NCBI RefSeq assembly: GCF_019145195.1
Contig: NZ_JAHSTW010000009.1
Location: 62,001 to 126,000, forward strand
Length of the DNA: 64,000 nucleotides
Direction of reading: 5' to 3'
From: Pseudomonas siliginis
GTDB taxonomy: Bacteria > Pseudomonadota > Gammaproteobacteria > Pseudomonadales > Pseudomonadaceae
Below the pieces are notes generated by a model. That model was not told where the DNA came from and searched no databases. It saw nothing but the letters and a program-made list of their open reading frames with translations. The position numbers were made by a program, and so were the translations under genes. Shown in pieces: positions 1 to 9,104 of this stretch (positions are counted from its first letter, which is position 1; each line of letters opens with the position of its first letter).

Positions 1-1
1 C

Positions 2-640
2 GGGATCTTCTACGGCGCGTTCCTGGCGTTCGCACAAACCGACATCAAGCGTCTGATTGCCTTCTCTTCCGTTTCCCACATGGGCTTCGTGTTGATCGGC
101 ATCTACTCCGGCAGCCAACTGGCGCTGCAAGGTGCAGTGATCCAGATGCTGGCGCACGGTCTGTCGGCAGCGGCGCTGTTTATCCTCAGCGGTCAGTTGT
201 ACGAGCGTCTGCATACCCGTGACATGCGTGAGATGGGCGGTCTGTGGTCGCGTATCGCTTACCTGCCGGCCATCAGCCTGTTCTTCGCTGCGGCGTCGCT
301 GGGCTTGCCGGGCACCGGTAACTTTGTCGGCGAATTCCTGATCCTGATCGGCTCCTTCGCCAGCGCTCCATGGGTCACGGCGATTGCCACTTCCGGTCTG
401 GTGTTCGGTTCGGTCTACTCGCTGATCATGATCCACCGTGCCTACTTCGGCCCGTCGAAATCCGACGCGGTGCTGCACGGCATGGACGCGCGCGAACTGA
501 TCATGGTGCTCGGTCTGGCGGTATTGCTGATTTACCTCGGCGTCTACCCGCAACCGTTCCTCGACACCTCTGCCGCCACCATGCATGGCGTGCAGCAGTG
601 GCTCGGCACCGCCTTCTCTCAACTCGCTTCGGCCCGGTAA
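2..640 (+). CDS. nuoM: NADH-quinone oxidoreductase subunit M, 3' part
   Basis: This is the C-terminal 212 residues of a proton-pumping membrane subunit of respiratory complex I; the gene begins upstream of the window. The reading frame is open from base 2 and carries the conserved stretch DIKRLIAFSSVSHMG near its start, which is typical of the antiporter-like subunits NuoL, NuoM and NuoN. Several hydrophobic membrane segments follow, with GLPGTGNFVGEF in the middle, as in NuoM. The stop is 7 bases before the nuoN start, so the two genes are cotranscribed, as in other pseudomonads. The subunit identity rests on the motifs and on the following nuoN. Confidence 0.95.
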   Translation, partial: GIFYGAFLAFAQTDIKRLIAFSSVSHMGFVLIGIYSGSQLALQGAVIQMLAHGLSAAALFILSGQLYERLHTRDMREMGGLWSRIAYLPAISLFFAAASLGLPGTGNFVGEFLILIGSFASAPWVTAIATSGLVFGSVYSLIMIHRAYFGPSKSDAVLHGMDARELIMVLGLAVLLIYLGVYPQPFLDTSAATMHGVQQWLGTAFSQLASAR

Positions 641-647
641 GAGCGCT

Positions 648-2111
648 ATGGAATTCACGATTCAACACTTTATTGCGCTTGCGCCACTGTTGATCACCAG
701 CCTCACCATTATCGTGGTGATGCTGGCAATCGCCTGGCGCCGCAACCACTCGCAGACCTTCCTGATTTCGGTGGCGGGTCTGAACCTGGCCCTGCTGTCG
801 ATCCTGCCTGCGTTGAAAGTCGCGCCTCTGGCCGTGACCCCGTTGCTGCAGATCGACGCGTTTGCCTGCCTGTACATGGCGATGATCCTGGTCGCCACCC
901 TCGCCTGCGTCACCCTCGCCCACGCCTATCTGGGTGATGGCGGTTCGGGCTACCCGGGCAATCGCGAAGAACTGTACCTGCTGATCCTGATGGCCGCCGC
1001 CGGTGGTCTGGTGTTGGTCAGCGCGCAGCACCTGGCCGGGTTGTTCATCGGTCTGGAACTGCTCTCGGTACCGGTCTACGGTCTGGTGGCTTACGCCTTC
1101 TTCAACAAGCGTTCGCTGGAAGCCGGCATCAAGTACATGGTGCTGTCGGCTGCCGGTTCCGCGTTCCTGCTGTTCGGTATGGCGCTGCTCTACGCCGACG
1201 CCGGTTCGCTGAGCTTCGTCGGCATCGGTCAGGCCCTGGCCGCGACCGGCCTGCCAAGCCCGCTGGCGCAACTGGGCCTGGGCATGATGCTGATCGGTCT
1301 GGCGTTCAAGCTGTCGCTGGTACCGTTCCACCTGTGGACGCCGGACGTCTACGAAGGTGCACCGGCACCGGTGGCGGCGTTCCTCGCTACCGCTTCGAAG
1401 GTCGCAGTGTTTGCGGTGATGGTGCGTCTGTTCCAGCTCTCCCCTGCTGCCAGCAGTGGTGTGCTGAGCGATGTGCTCAGCGTTATCGCGGTCGCCTCGA
1501 TCCTGTTCGGTAACCTGCTGGCCCTGACCCAGAGCAACCTCAAGCGTCTGCTCGGTTACTCGTCGATTGCGCACTTCGGCTATCTGCTGATCGCGCTGGT
1601 GGCGAGCAAGGGTCTGGCGGTGGAAGCCATCGGTGTGTACTTGGTGACTTATGTAATCACCAGCCTCGGCGCCTTCGGCGTGATCACCCTGATGTCCTCG
1701 CCTTACAACGGCCGCGACGCTGACGCCCTGTACGAATACCGCGGCCTGTTCTGGCGCCGTCCGTACCTGACCGCCGTACTGACCGTGATGATGCTGTCCC
1801 TGGCCGGCATCCCGCTGACCGCCGGCTTCATCGGCAAGTTCTACATCATCGCCAGCGGTGTCGAAACGCGTCAGTGGTGGCTGGTCGGCGCACTGGTACT
1901 GGGCAGCGCCATCGGCGTCTTCTACTACCTGCGCGTGATGGTCACCCTGTACCTGATCGAGCCAAACCTGCGTCGCCACGACGCCCAGCTGCACTGGGAA
2001 CAGAAGGCAGGCGGCGTGATGCTGCTGGCCATCGCCCTGGTCGCATTCTTCCTGGGCGTGTACCCGCAGCCGTTGCTGGTGCTGGTACAACAGGCGGGTC
2101 TGGCGGGCTGA
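648..2111 (+). CDS. nuoN: NADH-quinone oxidoreductase subunit N
   Basis: This is the last gene of the nuo operon and encodes a 487-residue polytopic inner-membrane subunit of complex I, one of the three Mrp-antiporter-like proton channels. The sequence is hydrophobic throughout and contains LKRLLGYSSIAHFGY, the family hallmark around a channel-lining lysine, and TPDVYEGAP. An open frame extends upstream into nuoM, but the ATG at 648 gives the expected N-terminus MEFTIQHF and sits 7 bases after the nuoM stop. A strong terminator follows at about 2140, which closes the operon. Confidence 0.96.
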   Translation: MEFTIQHFIALAPLLITSLTIIVVMLAIAWRRNHSQTFLISVAGLNLALLSILPALKVAPLAVTPLLQIDAFACLYMAMILVATLACVTLAHAYLGDGGSGYPGNREELYLLILMAAAGGLVLVSAQHLAGLFIGLELLSVPVYGLVAYAFFNKRSLEAGIKYMVLSAAGSAFLLFGMALLYADAGSLSFVGIGQALAATGLPSPLAQLGLGMMLIGLAFKLSLVPFHLWTPDVYEGAPAPVAAFLATASKVAVFAVMVRLFQLSPAASSGVLSDVLSVIAVASILFGNLLALTQSNLKRLLGYSSIAHFGYLLIALVASKGLAVEAIGVYLVTYVITSLGAFGVITLMSSPYNGRDADALYEYRGLFWRRPYLTAVLTVMMLSLAGIPLTAGFIGKFYIIASGVETRQWWLVGALVLGSAIGVFYYLRVMVTLYLIEPNLRRHDAQLHWEQKAGGVMLLAIALVAFFLGVYPQPLLVLVQQAGLAG

Positions 2112-2138
2112 TTGCTCGGCTGATCTGGCTGGAAATGG

Positions 2139-2166
2139 AAACGGCACCTTCGGGTGCCGTTTTTTG
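2139..2166 (+). terminator. Rho-independent terminator of the nuo operon
   Basis: An AACGGCACC / GGTGCCGTT stem with a TTCG tetraloop is followed by a T-run. It lies 28 bases after the nuoN stop. Confidence 0.9.
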
Positions 2167-2242
2167 TGGGATTTAAGGCTGCGATCTTTTTGACCTTAAA
2201 CGCTCTCTCCTTTTCAGGAATTTGCCTTCAAAGGAGTGAGCA

Positions 2243-2500
2243 ATGGCTGATATAGCGCAGAAGGTAATTGCGGTTAAATTTGAGAATCACCTATCAAATG
2301 GAGATTCACGAACCATGAAGCGCAATATCATTTCAGAGTTGTCGGATGATTCAGGCACATTGACTGAGCAACGCCAAAGCGAAATAACCGAGGAGAAACC
2401 GCCGGTAAAACGTATTGGTTTAATGAAGGGCAGATACAAAACTTCCGATGACTTTGATGCACCACTGCCTGACGCCTTGCTGGACTCCTTCGAAAGCTAA
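2243..2500 (+). CDS. Orphan antitoxin-like small protein
   Basis: This 85-residue acidic protein has a strong ribosome site (AAGGAG) 7 bases before its ATG. Its C-terminal third, KGRYKTSDDFDAPLPDALL, resembles the toxin-binding tail of Phd/VapB-type antitoxins, where a K-G-x-(F/Y/W)-x(3)-DDFDAPLP pattern recurs. The N-terminal half shows no recognisable AbrB or Phd DNA-binding fold. No PIN or other toxin frame follows: the next 260 bases hold only a REP pair and the terminator of the converging operon. It is also more AT-rich than nuoN. It may be a toxin-less relic or a solitary anti-toxin. The reading frame is convincing; the function is tentative. Confidence 0.6.
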   Translation: MADIAQKVIAVKFENHLSNGDSRTMKRNIISELSDDSGTLTEQRQSEITEEKPPVKRIGLMKGRYKTSDDFDAPLPDALLDSFES

Positions 2501-2604
2501 AGCTACCGGTGGTTCCTTAATCCGTCATTTCTACAGATATCCCGCTTGGAGGTGAACCTGCCCGCAATGACGTCATGTCAGTTAAAAATGCGTCGGCTGA
2601 CCCA

Positions 2605-2706
2605 CCGCTTTCGCGAGCAGGCTCGCTCCCACAGGGACCTAAGGTGTCATCGGATGTTTTTGAGCAGACCTATCCATTGTGAGAGCGAGCCTGCTCGCGA
2701 AAGCGG
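2605..2706. repeat. REP pair (GAGCCTGCTCGC family), inward form
   Basis: CCGCTTTCGCGAGCAGGCTC at the left and its inverted copy at the right (one base differs, GTGAGAGCG) enclose about 45 bases. CCCAC/GTGAG ends face each other. Confidence 0.9.
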
Positions 2707-2719
2707 CAGATCAGGCAGC

Positions 2720-2747
2720 AAAAAAAACGGCACCTTCCGGTGCCGTT
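2720..2747 (-). terminator. Terminator of the ABC importer operon
   Basis: On the minus strand, AACGGCACC, loop GGAA and GGTGCCGTT are followed by eight T residues, 21 bases after the substrate-binding protein stop. The stem sequence is nearly the same as that of the nuo terminator. Confidence 0.9.
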
Positions 2748-2767
2748 CGCTTCTTACACTTCCAACG

Positions 2768-4510
<1,743 letters not shown>

Positions 4511-4557
4511 AGAGACCTCCTGTTTAAGTTGTGGAGCCGCGTTGCCGAACGATTCGA

Positions 4558-4830
4558 CTAGCCCCAACGCATCACAGCCAACAGCCACACCAGGGACAAC
4601 GCGGACGCCACCCAGATGCTCCAGTCGGTGACGCCGATTACCAGCAAATGCAGGTAGGCGCTGCCGAGAAGACCGATAAACAAGCGATCGCCACGGGTGG
4701 TGGCAATCGGCAGAAACCCGCGCCGCAGAATGCTCGGCGAGCGCAATTCCCAGGTGGTCATGCCCACCAGAATCAGACCGATGCCGATGAAGAACGCGGC
4801 GGTCGGTGTCGTCCAGCTCATCCATTCCAT
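4558..4830 (-). CDS. glpU: DUF2160 small membrane protein of the ABC importer (GlpU-like)
   Basis: This protein of about 90 residues has three predicted membrane segments (FFIGIGLILVGM, GLLGSAYLHLLVIGV, SALSLVWLLAVM) and a basic loop SPSILRRGFLPIATTRGDR between the first two. Proteins of the DUF2160 family occur between the permease and binding-protein genes of GlpSTPQUV-type importers; their biochemical role is unclear. Two ATGs (4833 and 4830) follow GAGGAG; 4830 gives the better spacing of 6 bases. It begins 10 bases after the upstream permease stop, consistent with one transcript. Confidence 0.85.
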   Translation of the reverse strand: MEWMSWTTPTAAFFIGIGLILVGMTTWELRSPSILRRGFLPIATTRGDRLFIGLLGSAYLHLLVIGVTDWSIWVASALSLVWLLAVMRWG

Positions 4831-4840
4831 CATCAGCTCC

Positions 4841-5641
4841 TCATACCCGACCGAGGGCAAATCCCTTGGCCACGTGGTTGCGTACAAACCAGATCACCAG
4901 CATGCCCGGCAGGATGGTCAACACCCCCGCCGCTGCCAGCACGCCCCAATCGATCCCCGACGCCGACACCGTGCGCGTCATCACCGCCGCAATCGGTTTG
5001 GCGTTGACCGAGGTCAGCGTGCGCGCCAGCAGCAGCTCGACCCAGGAAAACATGAAGCAGAAAAACGCCGTGACGCCGATACCGGAACCGATCAACGGGA
5101 TGAAAATCTTCACGAAGAACTTGGGGAAACTGTAGCCGTCGATGTAGGCCGTTTCGTCGATCTCCTTGGGCACGCCGGACATGAAACCTTCCAGAATCCA
5201 CACCGCCAGCGGCACGTTGAACAGGCAGTGCGCCAAAGCCACGGCGATATGCGTGTCGAACAGGCCGATCGACGAATACAACTGAAAGAACGGCAGCAAG
5301 AACACCGCCGGCGGCGCCATGCGATTGGTCAGCAGCCAAAAGAACAGATGCTTGTCGCCGAGGAAACGATAGCGTGAAAACGCGTAAGCCGCCGGTAACG
5401 CCACGCTCAGGGAAATCACCGTGTTGAGGCTGACGTAATACAGCGAGTTCAAGTAGCCGGTGTACCAACTCGGATCAGTGAAGATCACCTTGTAGTTCGC
5501 CAGCGTGAATTCCTGTGGGAAAAGCGTCAGGCCGCCGAGGATTTCGGTGTTGCTCTTGAACGACATGTTCAACAGCCAGTAGATCGGCACCAGCAGGAAC
5601 AGGATGTACACCAGCAACGGAATAAGCTTTTTCTTGCTCAT
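4841..5641 (-). CDS. glpQ: Carbohydrate-type ABC transporter permease (GlpQ-like)
   Basis: This 266-residue inner-membrane permease belongs to the MalG-like binding-protein-dependent transport family. It has an N-terminal transmembrane helix (KLIPLLVYILFLLVPIYWLL) and the coupling-helix EAA motif, read here as EIDETAYIDGYSFPKFFVKIFIP, which docks on the ATPases. It follows the first permease by 9 bases and precedes the DUF2160 gene. The name follows the rhizobial glycerol importer and is unrelated to the E. coli phosphodiesterase GlpQ. Confidence 0.87.
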   Translation of the reverse strand: MSKKKLIPLLVYILFLLVPIYWLLNMSFKSNTEILGGLTLFPQEFTLANYKVIFTDPSWYTGYLNSLYYVSLNTVISLSVALPAAYAFSRYRFLGDKHLFFWLLTNRMAPPAVFLLPFFQLYSSIGLFDTHIAVALAHCLFNVPLAVWILEGFMSGVPKEIDETAYIDGYSFPKFFVKIFIPLIGSGIGVTAFFCFMFSWVELLLARTLTSVNAKPIAAVMTRTVSASGIDWGVLAAAGVLTILPGMLVIWFVRNHVAKGFALGRV

Positions 5642-5650
5642 GGCCGGGCC

Positions 5651-6517
5651 TCAGCGGTTGGCGTCGGAGTGCGTCATGGCGGTATAGAACAGCCACGACA
5701 CCAACAGGATGATCAGGAAGTACACCAGCGAAAACGCCGCTGCCGGACCGAGGTCGAATTGCCCTACAGCCATCTGCGTCAACGTCTGACTCAAGAACGT
5801 CGTGGCATTGCCCGGCCCGCCACCGGTGAGCACGAACGGCTCGGTGTAGATCATGAAACTGTCCATGAAGCGCAGCATCACCGCGATCAGCAGCACGCTT
5901 TTCAGCTTGGGCAACTGAATGTGGCGGAACACAGCCCACGCCGAGGCGCGATCGATGCGCGCGGCCTGGTAATAGACGTCGGGAATCGCCCGCAGGCCGG
6001 AGAAACACAGCAGCGCGACCAGAGAAGTCCAATGCCAGACGTCCATCACCAGCACCGTCACCCAGGCGTCCATGGTGTTGGCCGCGTAGTTGTAGCTGAT
6101 GCCCATCGCGTTGAGGCTGGAACCGAGCAGGCCGATGTCCGCGCGGCCAAAGATCTGCCAGATGGTGCCGACCACGTTCCACGGAATCAGCAGCGGAATC
6201 GCCAGAATGATCAGCACCACCGAGGACCAGCGGCCCTTGGTCGGCATGGTCAGCGCGACGGCGATGCCCAGCGGGATTTCAATCAGCAGCACGCAGGCTG
6301 AATAGATGAACTGGCGCAGCAGCGAGTCGTGCAGACGCGGATCAAGCAGCACTTGCTTGTACCAGTCAGCGCCGACGAAGTAGCGGCTGGACTGGTCGAA
6401 GATGTCCTGCACCGAATAGTTGACCACGGTCATCATCGGGATCACCGCACTGAACGCCACCAGCAGGAACACCGGCAACACCAGCCACCAGGCCTTGTTG
6501 TTCTGCACTTTGTTCAT
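5651..6517 (-). CDS. glpP: Sugar-type ABC transporter permease (GlpP-like)
   Basis: This 288-residue MalF-like permease forms the membrane channel with the adjacent permease. Hydrophobic segments start at WWLVLPVFLLVAFSAVIP, and an EAA-type loop is read as DVYYQAARIDRASAWAVFRHI. The ATG at 6517 has AGGAGGCGC upstream and overlaps the stop of the preceding ATPase gene as ATGA, which argues for translational coupling. A longer open frame to 6577 exists but lacks a better ribosome site. Confidence 0.87.
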   Translation of the reverse strand: MNKVQNNKAWWLVLPVFLLVAFSAVIPMMTVVNYSVQDIFDQSSRYFVGADWYKQVLLDPRLHDSLLRQFIYSACVLLIEIPLGIAVALTMPTKGRWSSVVLIILAIPLLIPWNVVGTIWQIFGRADIGLLGSSLNAMGISYNYAANTMDAWVTVLVMDVWHWTSLVALLCFSGLRAIPDVYYQAARIDRASAWAVFRHIQLPKLKSVLLIAVMLRFMDSFMIYTEPFVLTGGGPGNATTFLSQTLTQMAVGQFDLGPAAAFSLVYFLIILLVSWLFYTAMTHSDANR

Positions 6518-7626
6518 GGCTGCGCCTCCTCGTCGCTGACTTCCAGGAGAAATTCGTCGGCATAGACCATCAGCCATTGCGCCGGGAAACTGATGTACGC
6601 GGTGCCCTGGGGTACCGGCTTGTCTTCTGCCAGGCGCACTTTCAAAGGCGCGCCGTCGAGGTTGAGAGTCATGATCTTGTAGGTGCCGAGGTCTTCGACG
6701 TGTACGACTTTGGCCTGCATCGCGTCGTCAAACGGCTCGTCCCACACATGAATGAACTCGGGGCGGATGCCGACCTTGAGATTTTTCCACTGGCCGTGCT
6801 CGATATGGCGCTGCAAGGCGTCGGACAACGGCAAGTGCGTCGAGGCGAAACCGACGCCACCGGGCTGCGGCTGCACCTCGATCAGATTCATCCCCGGGCT
6901 GCCGATGAAATAGCCGACAAAGGTGTGGCTCGGCCGTTCGAACAATTCCCGTGGCGTACCGAACTGGACGATCTGGCCGCCGTACATCACCGCGATCTTG
7001 TCAGCGAAGGTCGAGGCTTCCAGTTGATCGTGGGTGACGTAGACCATGGTGATGTTGAACTGCTCGTGGATCTGCTTGAGCTTGCGCCGCAGTTTCCACT
7101 TCAGGTGCGGGTCGATCACCGTCAGCGGCTCATCGAAGAGGATTGCCGAGACGTCATCGCGCACCAGGCCACGGCCCATGGAGACTTTCTGCTTTTCGTC
7201 GGCGGTGAGATTGCGCGCTTTTTTGCTCAGCAGATTCTGCAGGTCGAGCACTTCGGCAATTTCCTGCACCTTGCTGTGCACTTTCGCCTCGGCCATGCCC
7301 TGGTTTCGCAGCGGGAAAGCGAGGTTGTCGAACACGGTCATGGTGTCGTAGACCACCGGAAACTGGAAAACCTGGGCGATGTTGCGCTTCTCCGGCGTGA
7401 GGTCGTTGACCGCTTTGCCGTCAAACAACACGTGGCCCTGGGACGGGCTGAGCAGGCCGGAAATAATGTTGAGCAAAGTCGACTTGCCGCAACCGGACGG
7501 GCCGAGCAAAGCATAGGCGCCACCCTGCTCCCAGACGTGATCCATCTCGCGGATCGCATAATCCTCGGCGCCGCTCGGGGTTTTGCTGTAGCTGTGGGCG
7601 AGGTGCTGCAAACGGATTTCGGCCAT
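6514..7626 (-). CDS. glpT: ABC transporter ATP-binding protein with a degenerate signature motif (GlpT-like)
   Basis: This 370-residue cytoplasmic ATPase subunit has a canonical Walker A at residues 42-50 (GPSGCGKST) and a Walker B with catalytic glutamate (ILFDEPLTVID, about 162-172). The helical-domain signature that normally reads LSGGQ is LTADEKQKVS at about 140-149. The C-terminal third is an OB-fold regulatory domain as in MalK-type ATPases. It overlaps the upstream ATPase by one base (ATGA-type junction) and the downstream permease by 4 bases. Two unlike ATPases in one operon suggest a heterodimer in which only one composite site is canonical. Confidence 0.87.
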   Translation of the reverse strand: MAEIRLQHLAHSYSKTPSGAEDYAIREMDHVWEQGGAYALLGPSGCGKSTLLNIISGLLSPSQGHVLFDGKAVNDLTPEKRNIAQVFQFPVVYDTMTVFDNLAFPLRNQGMAEAKVHSKVQEIAEVLDLQNLLSKKARNLTADEKQKVSMGRGLVRDDVSAILFDEPLTVIDPHLKWKLRRKLKQIHEQFNITMVYVTHDQLEASTFADKIAVMYGGQIVQFGTPRELFERPSHTFVGYFIGSPGMNLIEVQPQPGGVGFASTHLPLSDALQRHIEHGQWKNLKVGIRPEFIHVWDEPFDDAMQAKVVHVEDLGTYKIMTLNLDGAPLKVRLAEDKPVPQGTAYISFPAQWLMVYADEFLLEVSDEEAQP

Positions 7627-8720
7627 CAGGCAACCCTCGCGACACGCCGGCCCGGTGCTTGCACCAGACGGCCCTGCGCATCGAAAACGAACAGTTTGTG
7701 GGTCGGGATATAGATGCGGATCGGCGCATCGACGTCGTATTCATGAACACCCGGCAAGTGCAGCACCAGCAGGAAATGCTCGTTGCGCACATGCAGGAAG
7801 GTTTCCGAACCGCTGATTTCGGCGACCTCGACGGTCACCGCCAGTTCGAGATCGTCATCGTTGCTCGGCACCAGCGAGATATGACTCGGGCGTACGCCGA
7901 AGCGGAACTCGCCCTCGCCTACCGGGCGCAGATCGACGTTCAGCGGGAAGTGGACGAAGTTGGCAAAGCTGACTTCGTTGCCGGCAATGCGTCCCGGCAT
8001 CAGGTTGATCGGCGGTTCGGAGAACAATTCAGCGGCGAGCACCGACTGCGGCTGGTGATAGACCTCGGTCGACGGCCCGCTCTGGATCACCCGGCCTTCG
8101 TGCAGGATGGTGGTGGTGCCGCCGAGGGCCAGCGCTTCGTTGGGTTCGGTGGTGGCGTAGATGGCGATGGTGTGGCGGGCCTTGAACAGCTCGCGCATTT
8201 CCTGACGCAGCTCTTCGCGCAGCTTGTAGTCGAGGTTGACCAACGGCTCGTCGAAGAGGATCAGCTCAGCATCCTTGACCAGCGCGCGGGCCATGGCCGT
8301 GCGCTGTTGCTGCCCGCCGGAGAGCTCCAGCGGATAGCGCTGCAAGAACTTCTCGATGCGCAGCATGCGTGCGGTTTCCTGCACCTTGCTGTGGATGATC
8401 TCTTTCGAGATGCCGGCCTGACGCAGTGGCGAGGCGATGTTCTCGAACACCGTCATGGTCGGGTAATTGATGAACTGCTGATAGACCATCGACACGTTGC
8501 GCAGCCGCACCGGGCGCTGGGTGACGTCGACGCCGTTCATCAGCACGCGGCCGCTGTCAGGCTTGTCGAGGCCGGCCATCAGGCGCATGAGGCTGGTCTT
8601 GCCGGACAGGGTGCGCCCGAGCAGAACGTTGAAGGATCCGGGTTCGAATTTCAGGCACGCATCGTCGATCCAGATCTGGCCCTCGACGGTACGGCTGACG
8701 TGCTCCAGGGTGAGTGACAT
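7626..8720 (-). CDS. glpS: ABC transporter ATP-binding protein (GlpS-like), first gene of operon
   Basis: This 364-residue MalK-class ATPase has Walker A GRTLSGKT at residues 35-42, an intact signature LSGGQQQR at 133-140 and Walker B ELILFDEPLVNLD. A C-terminal TOBE-like region follows. The ATG at 8720 is preceded by an A-rich leader with AATAACAAAGG, which doubles as a weak ribosome site and an exact Crc/Hfq-type CA motif. It is the first gene after a predicted sigma-54 promoter at 8766-8782, so transcription of the whole importer probably depends on the divergent activator at 9105. Confidence 0.87.
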   Translation of the reverse strand: MSLTLEHVSRTVEGQIWIDDACLKFEPGSFNVLLGRTLSGKTSLMRLMAGLDKPDSGRVLMNGVDVTQRPVRLRNVSMVYQQFINYPTMTVFENIASPLRQAGISKEIIHSKVQETARMLRIEKFLQRYPLELSGGQQQRTAMARALVKDAELILFDEPLVNLDYKLREELRQEMRELFKARHTIAIYATTEPNEALALGGTTTILHEGRVIQSGPSTEVYHQPQSVLAAELFSEPPINLMPGRIAGNEVSFANFVHFPLNVDLRPVGEGEFRFGVRPSHISLVPSNDDDLELAVTVEVAEISGSETFLHVRNEHFLLVLHLPGVHEYDVDAPIRIYIPTHKLFVFDAQGRLVQAPGRRVARVA

Positions 8721-8730
8721 GGCTCGGCCT

Positions 8731-8738
8731 TTGTTATT
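8731..8738 (-). promoter_or_regulatory. Crc/Hfq CA motif in the importer leader
   Basis: On the minus strand the leader reads AATAACAA, an exact AAYAAYAA motif, 10 bases before the glpS-like ATG. This is the position where Hfq/Crc blocks translation in pseudomonads. Confidence 0.6.
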
Positions 8739-8765
8739 TTTGGAGTCAAGCGACCGGAGCAACAG

Positions 8766-8782
8766 AGCGACATTCGTGCCAG
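8766..8782 (-). promoter_or_regulatory. Sigma-54 (-24/-12) promoter of the ABC importer operon
   Basis: The minus strand reads CTGGCACGAATGTCGCT. This fits YTGGCACGN4TTGCW with a single mismatch (TCGC for TTGC) and exact GG-GC spacing. Transcription would start near 8755, leaving a leader of about 35 bases. The neighbouring divergent gene encodes a sigma-54 activator. Confidence 0.8.
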
Positions 8783-8836
8783 AAATGGCAAGTGCTTGAT
8801 TTGTCTTGAGAAGCAGTGTTTACGGGGGCAAGCGGC

Positions 8837-8894
8837 GTTCACAGCTGAACACTTTTGAACAGTCGGGGTGATTGACAATGAACAATAGTGAACA
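8837..8894 (-). promoter_or_regulatory. Phased TGAACA repeats, likely enhancer of the sigma-54 activator
   Basis: TGAACA occurs at 8846, 8856, 8879 and 8889: two pairs with a 10-bp period, the pairs 33 bp apart (about three helical turns). The first copy is also the right arm of an inverted repeat, GTTCA-N4-TGAAC, at 8837-8850. The block lies 60-115 bp upstream of the -24 element, the usual place for an enhancer-binding protein. Confidence 0.6.
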
Positions 8895-8942
8895 ACACTC
8901 TATGCACGCTTTTGCCCAATCCTGAATGCAAAATGGATCCCC

Positions 8943-9032
8943 TGTGGGAGCGAGCCTGCTCGCGAAAGCGGTGTGTCATTCAATGAATCCATTGACTGAA
9001 CCGACGCTTTCGCGAGCAGGCTCGCTCCCACA
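8943..9032. repeat. REP pair (GAGCCTGCTCGC family), outward form
   Basis: TGTGGGAGCGAGCCTGCTCG and its inverted copy enclose a spacer of about 30 bases, between the activator binding region and the activator gene. Confidence 0.9.
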
Positions 9033-9066
9033 TGGGGATTTGTGTAGTTTTGAAGATCGGGCTCAT

Positions 9067-9077
9067 AACAATAATAA
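9067..9077 (+). promoter_or_regulatory. Crc/Hfq CA motif upstream of the activator gene
   Basis: AACAATAATAA contains two overlapping exact AAYAAYAA motifs (9067-9074 and 9070-9077), 27 bases before the activator ATG. Confidence 0.5.
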
Positions 9078-9104
9078 AATCGCTGCACTCAGAGGCTCGC
9101 CCCC

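Noticed and set aside
501..2147. A 548-codon open frame on the minus strand
   Set aside because: It is antisense to nuoM and nuoN; the product is low-complexity His/Gln/Arg-rich.
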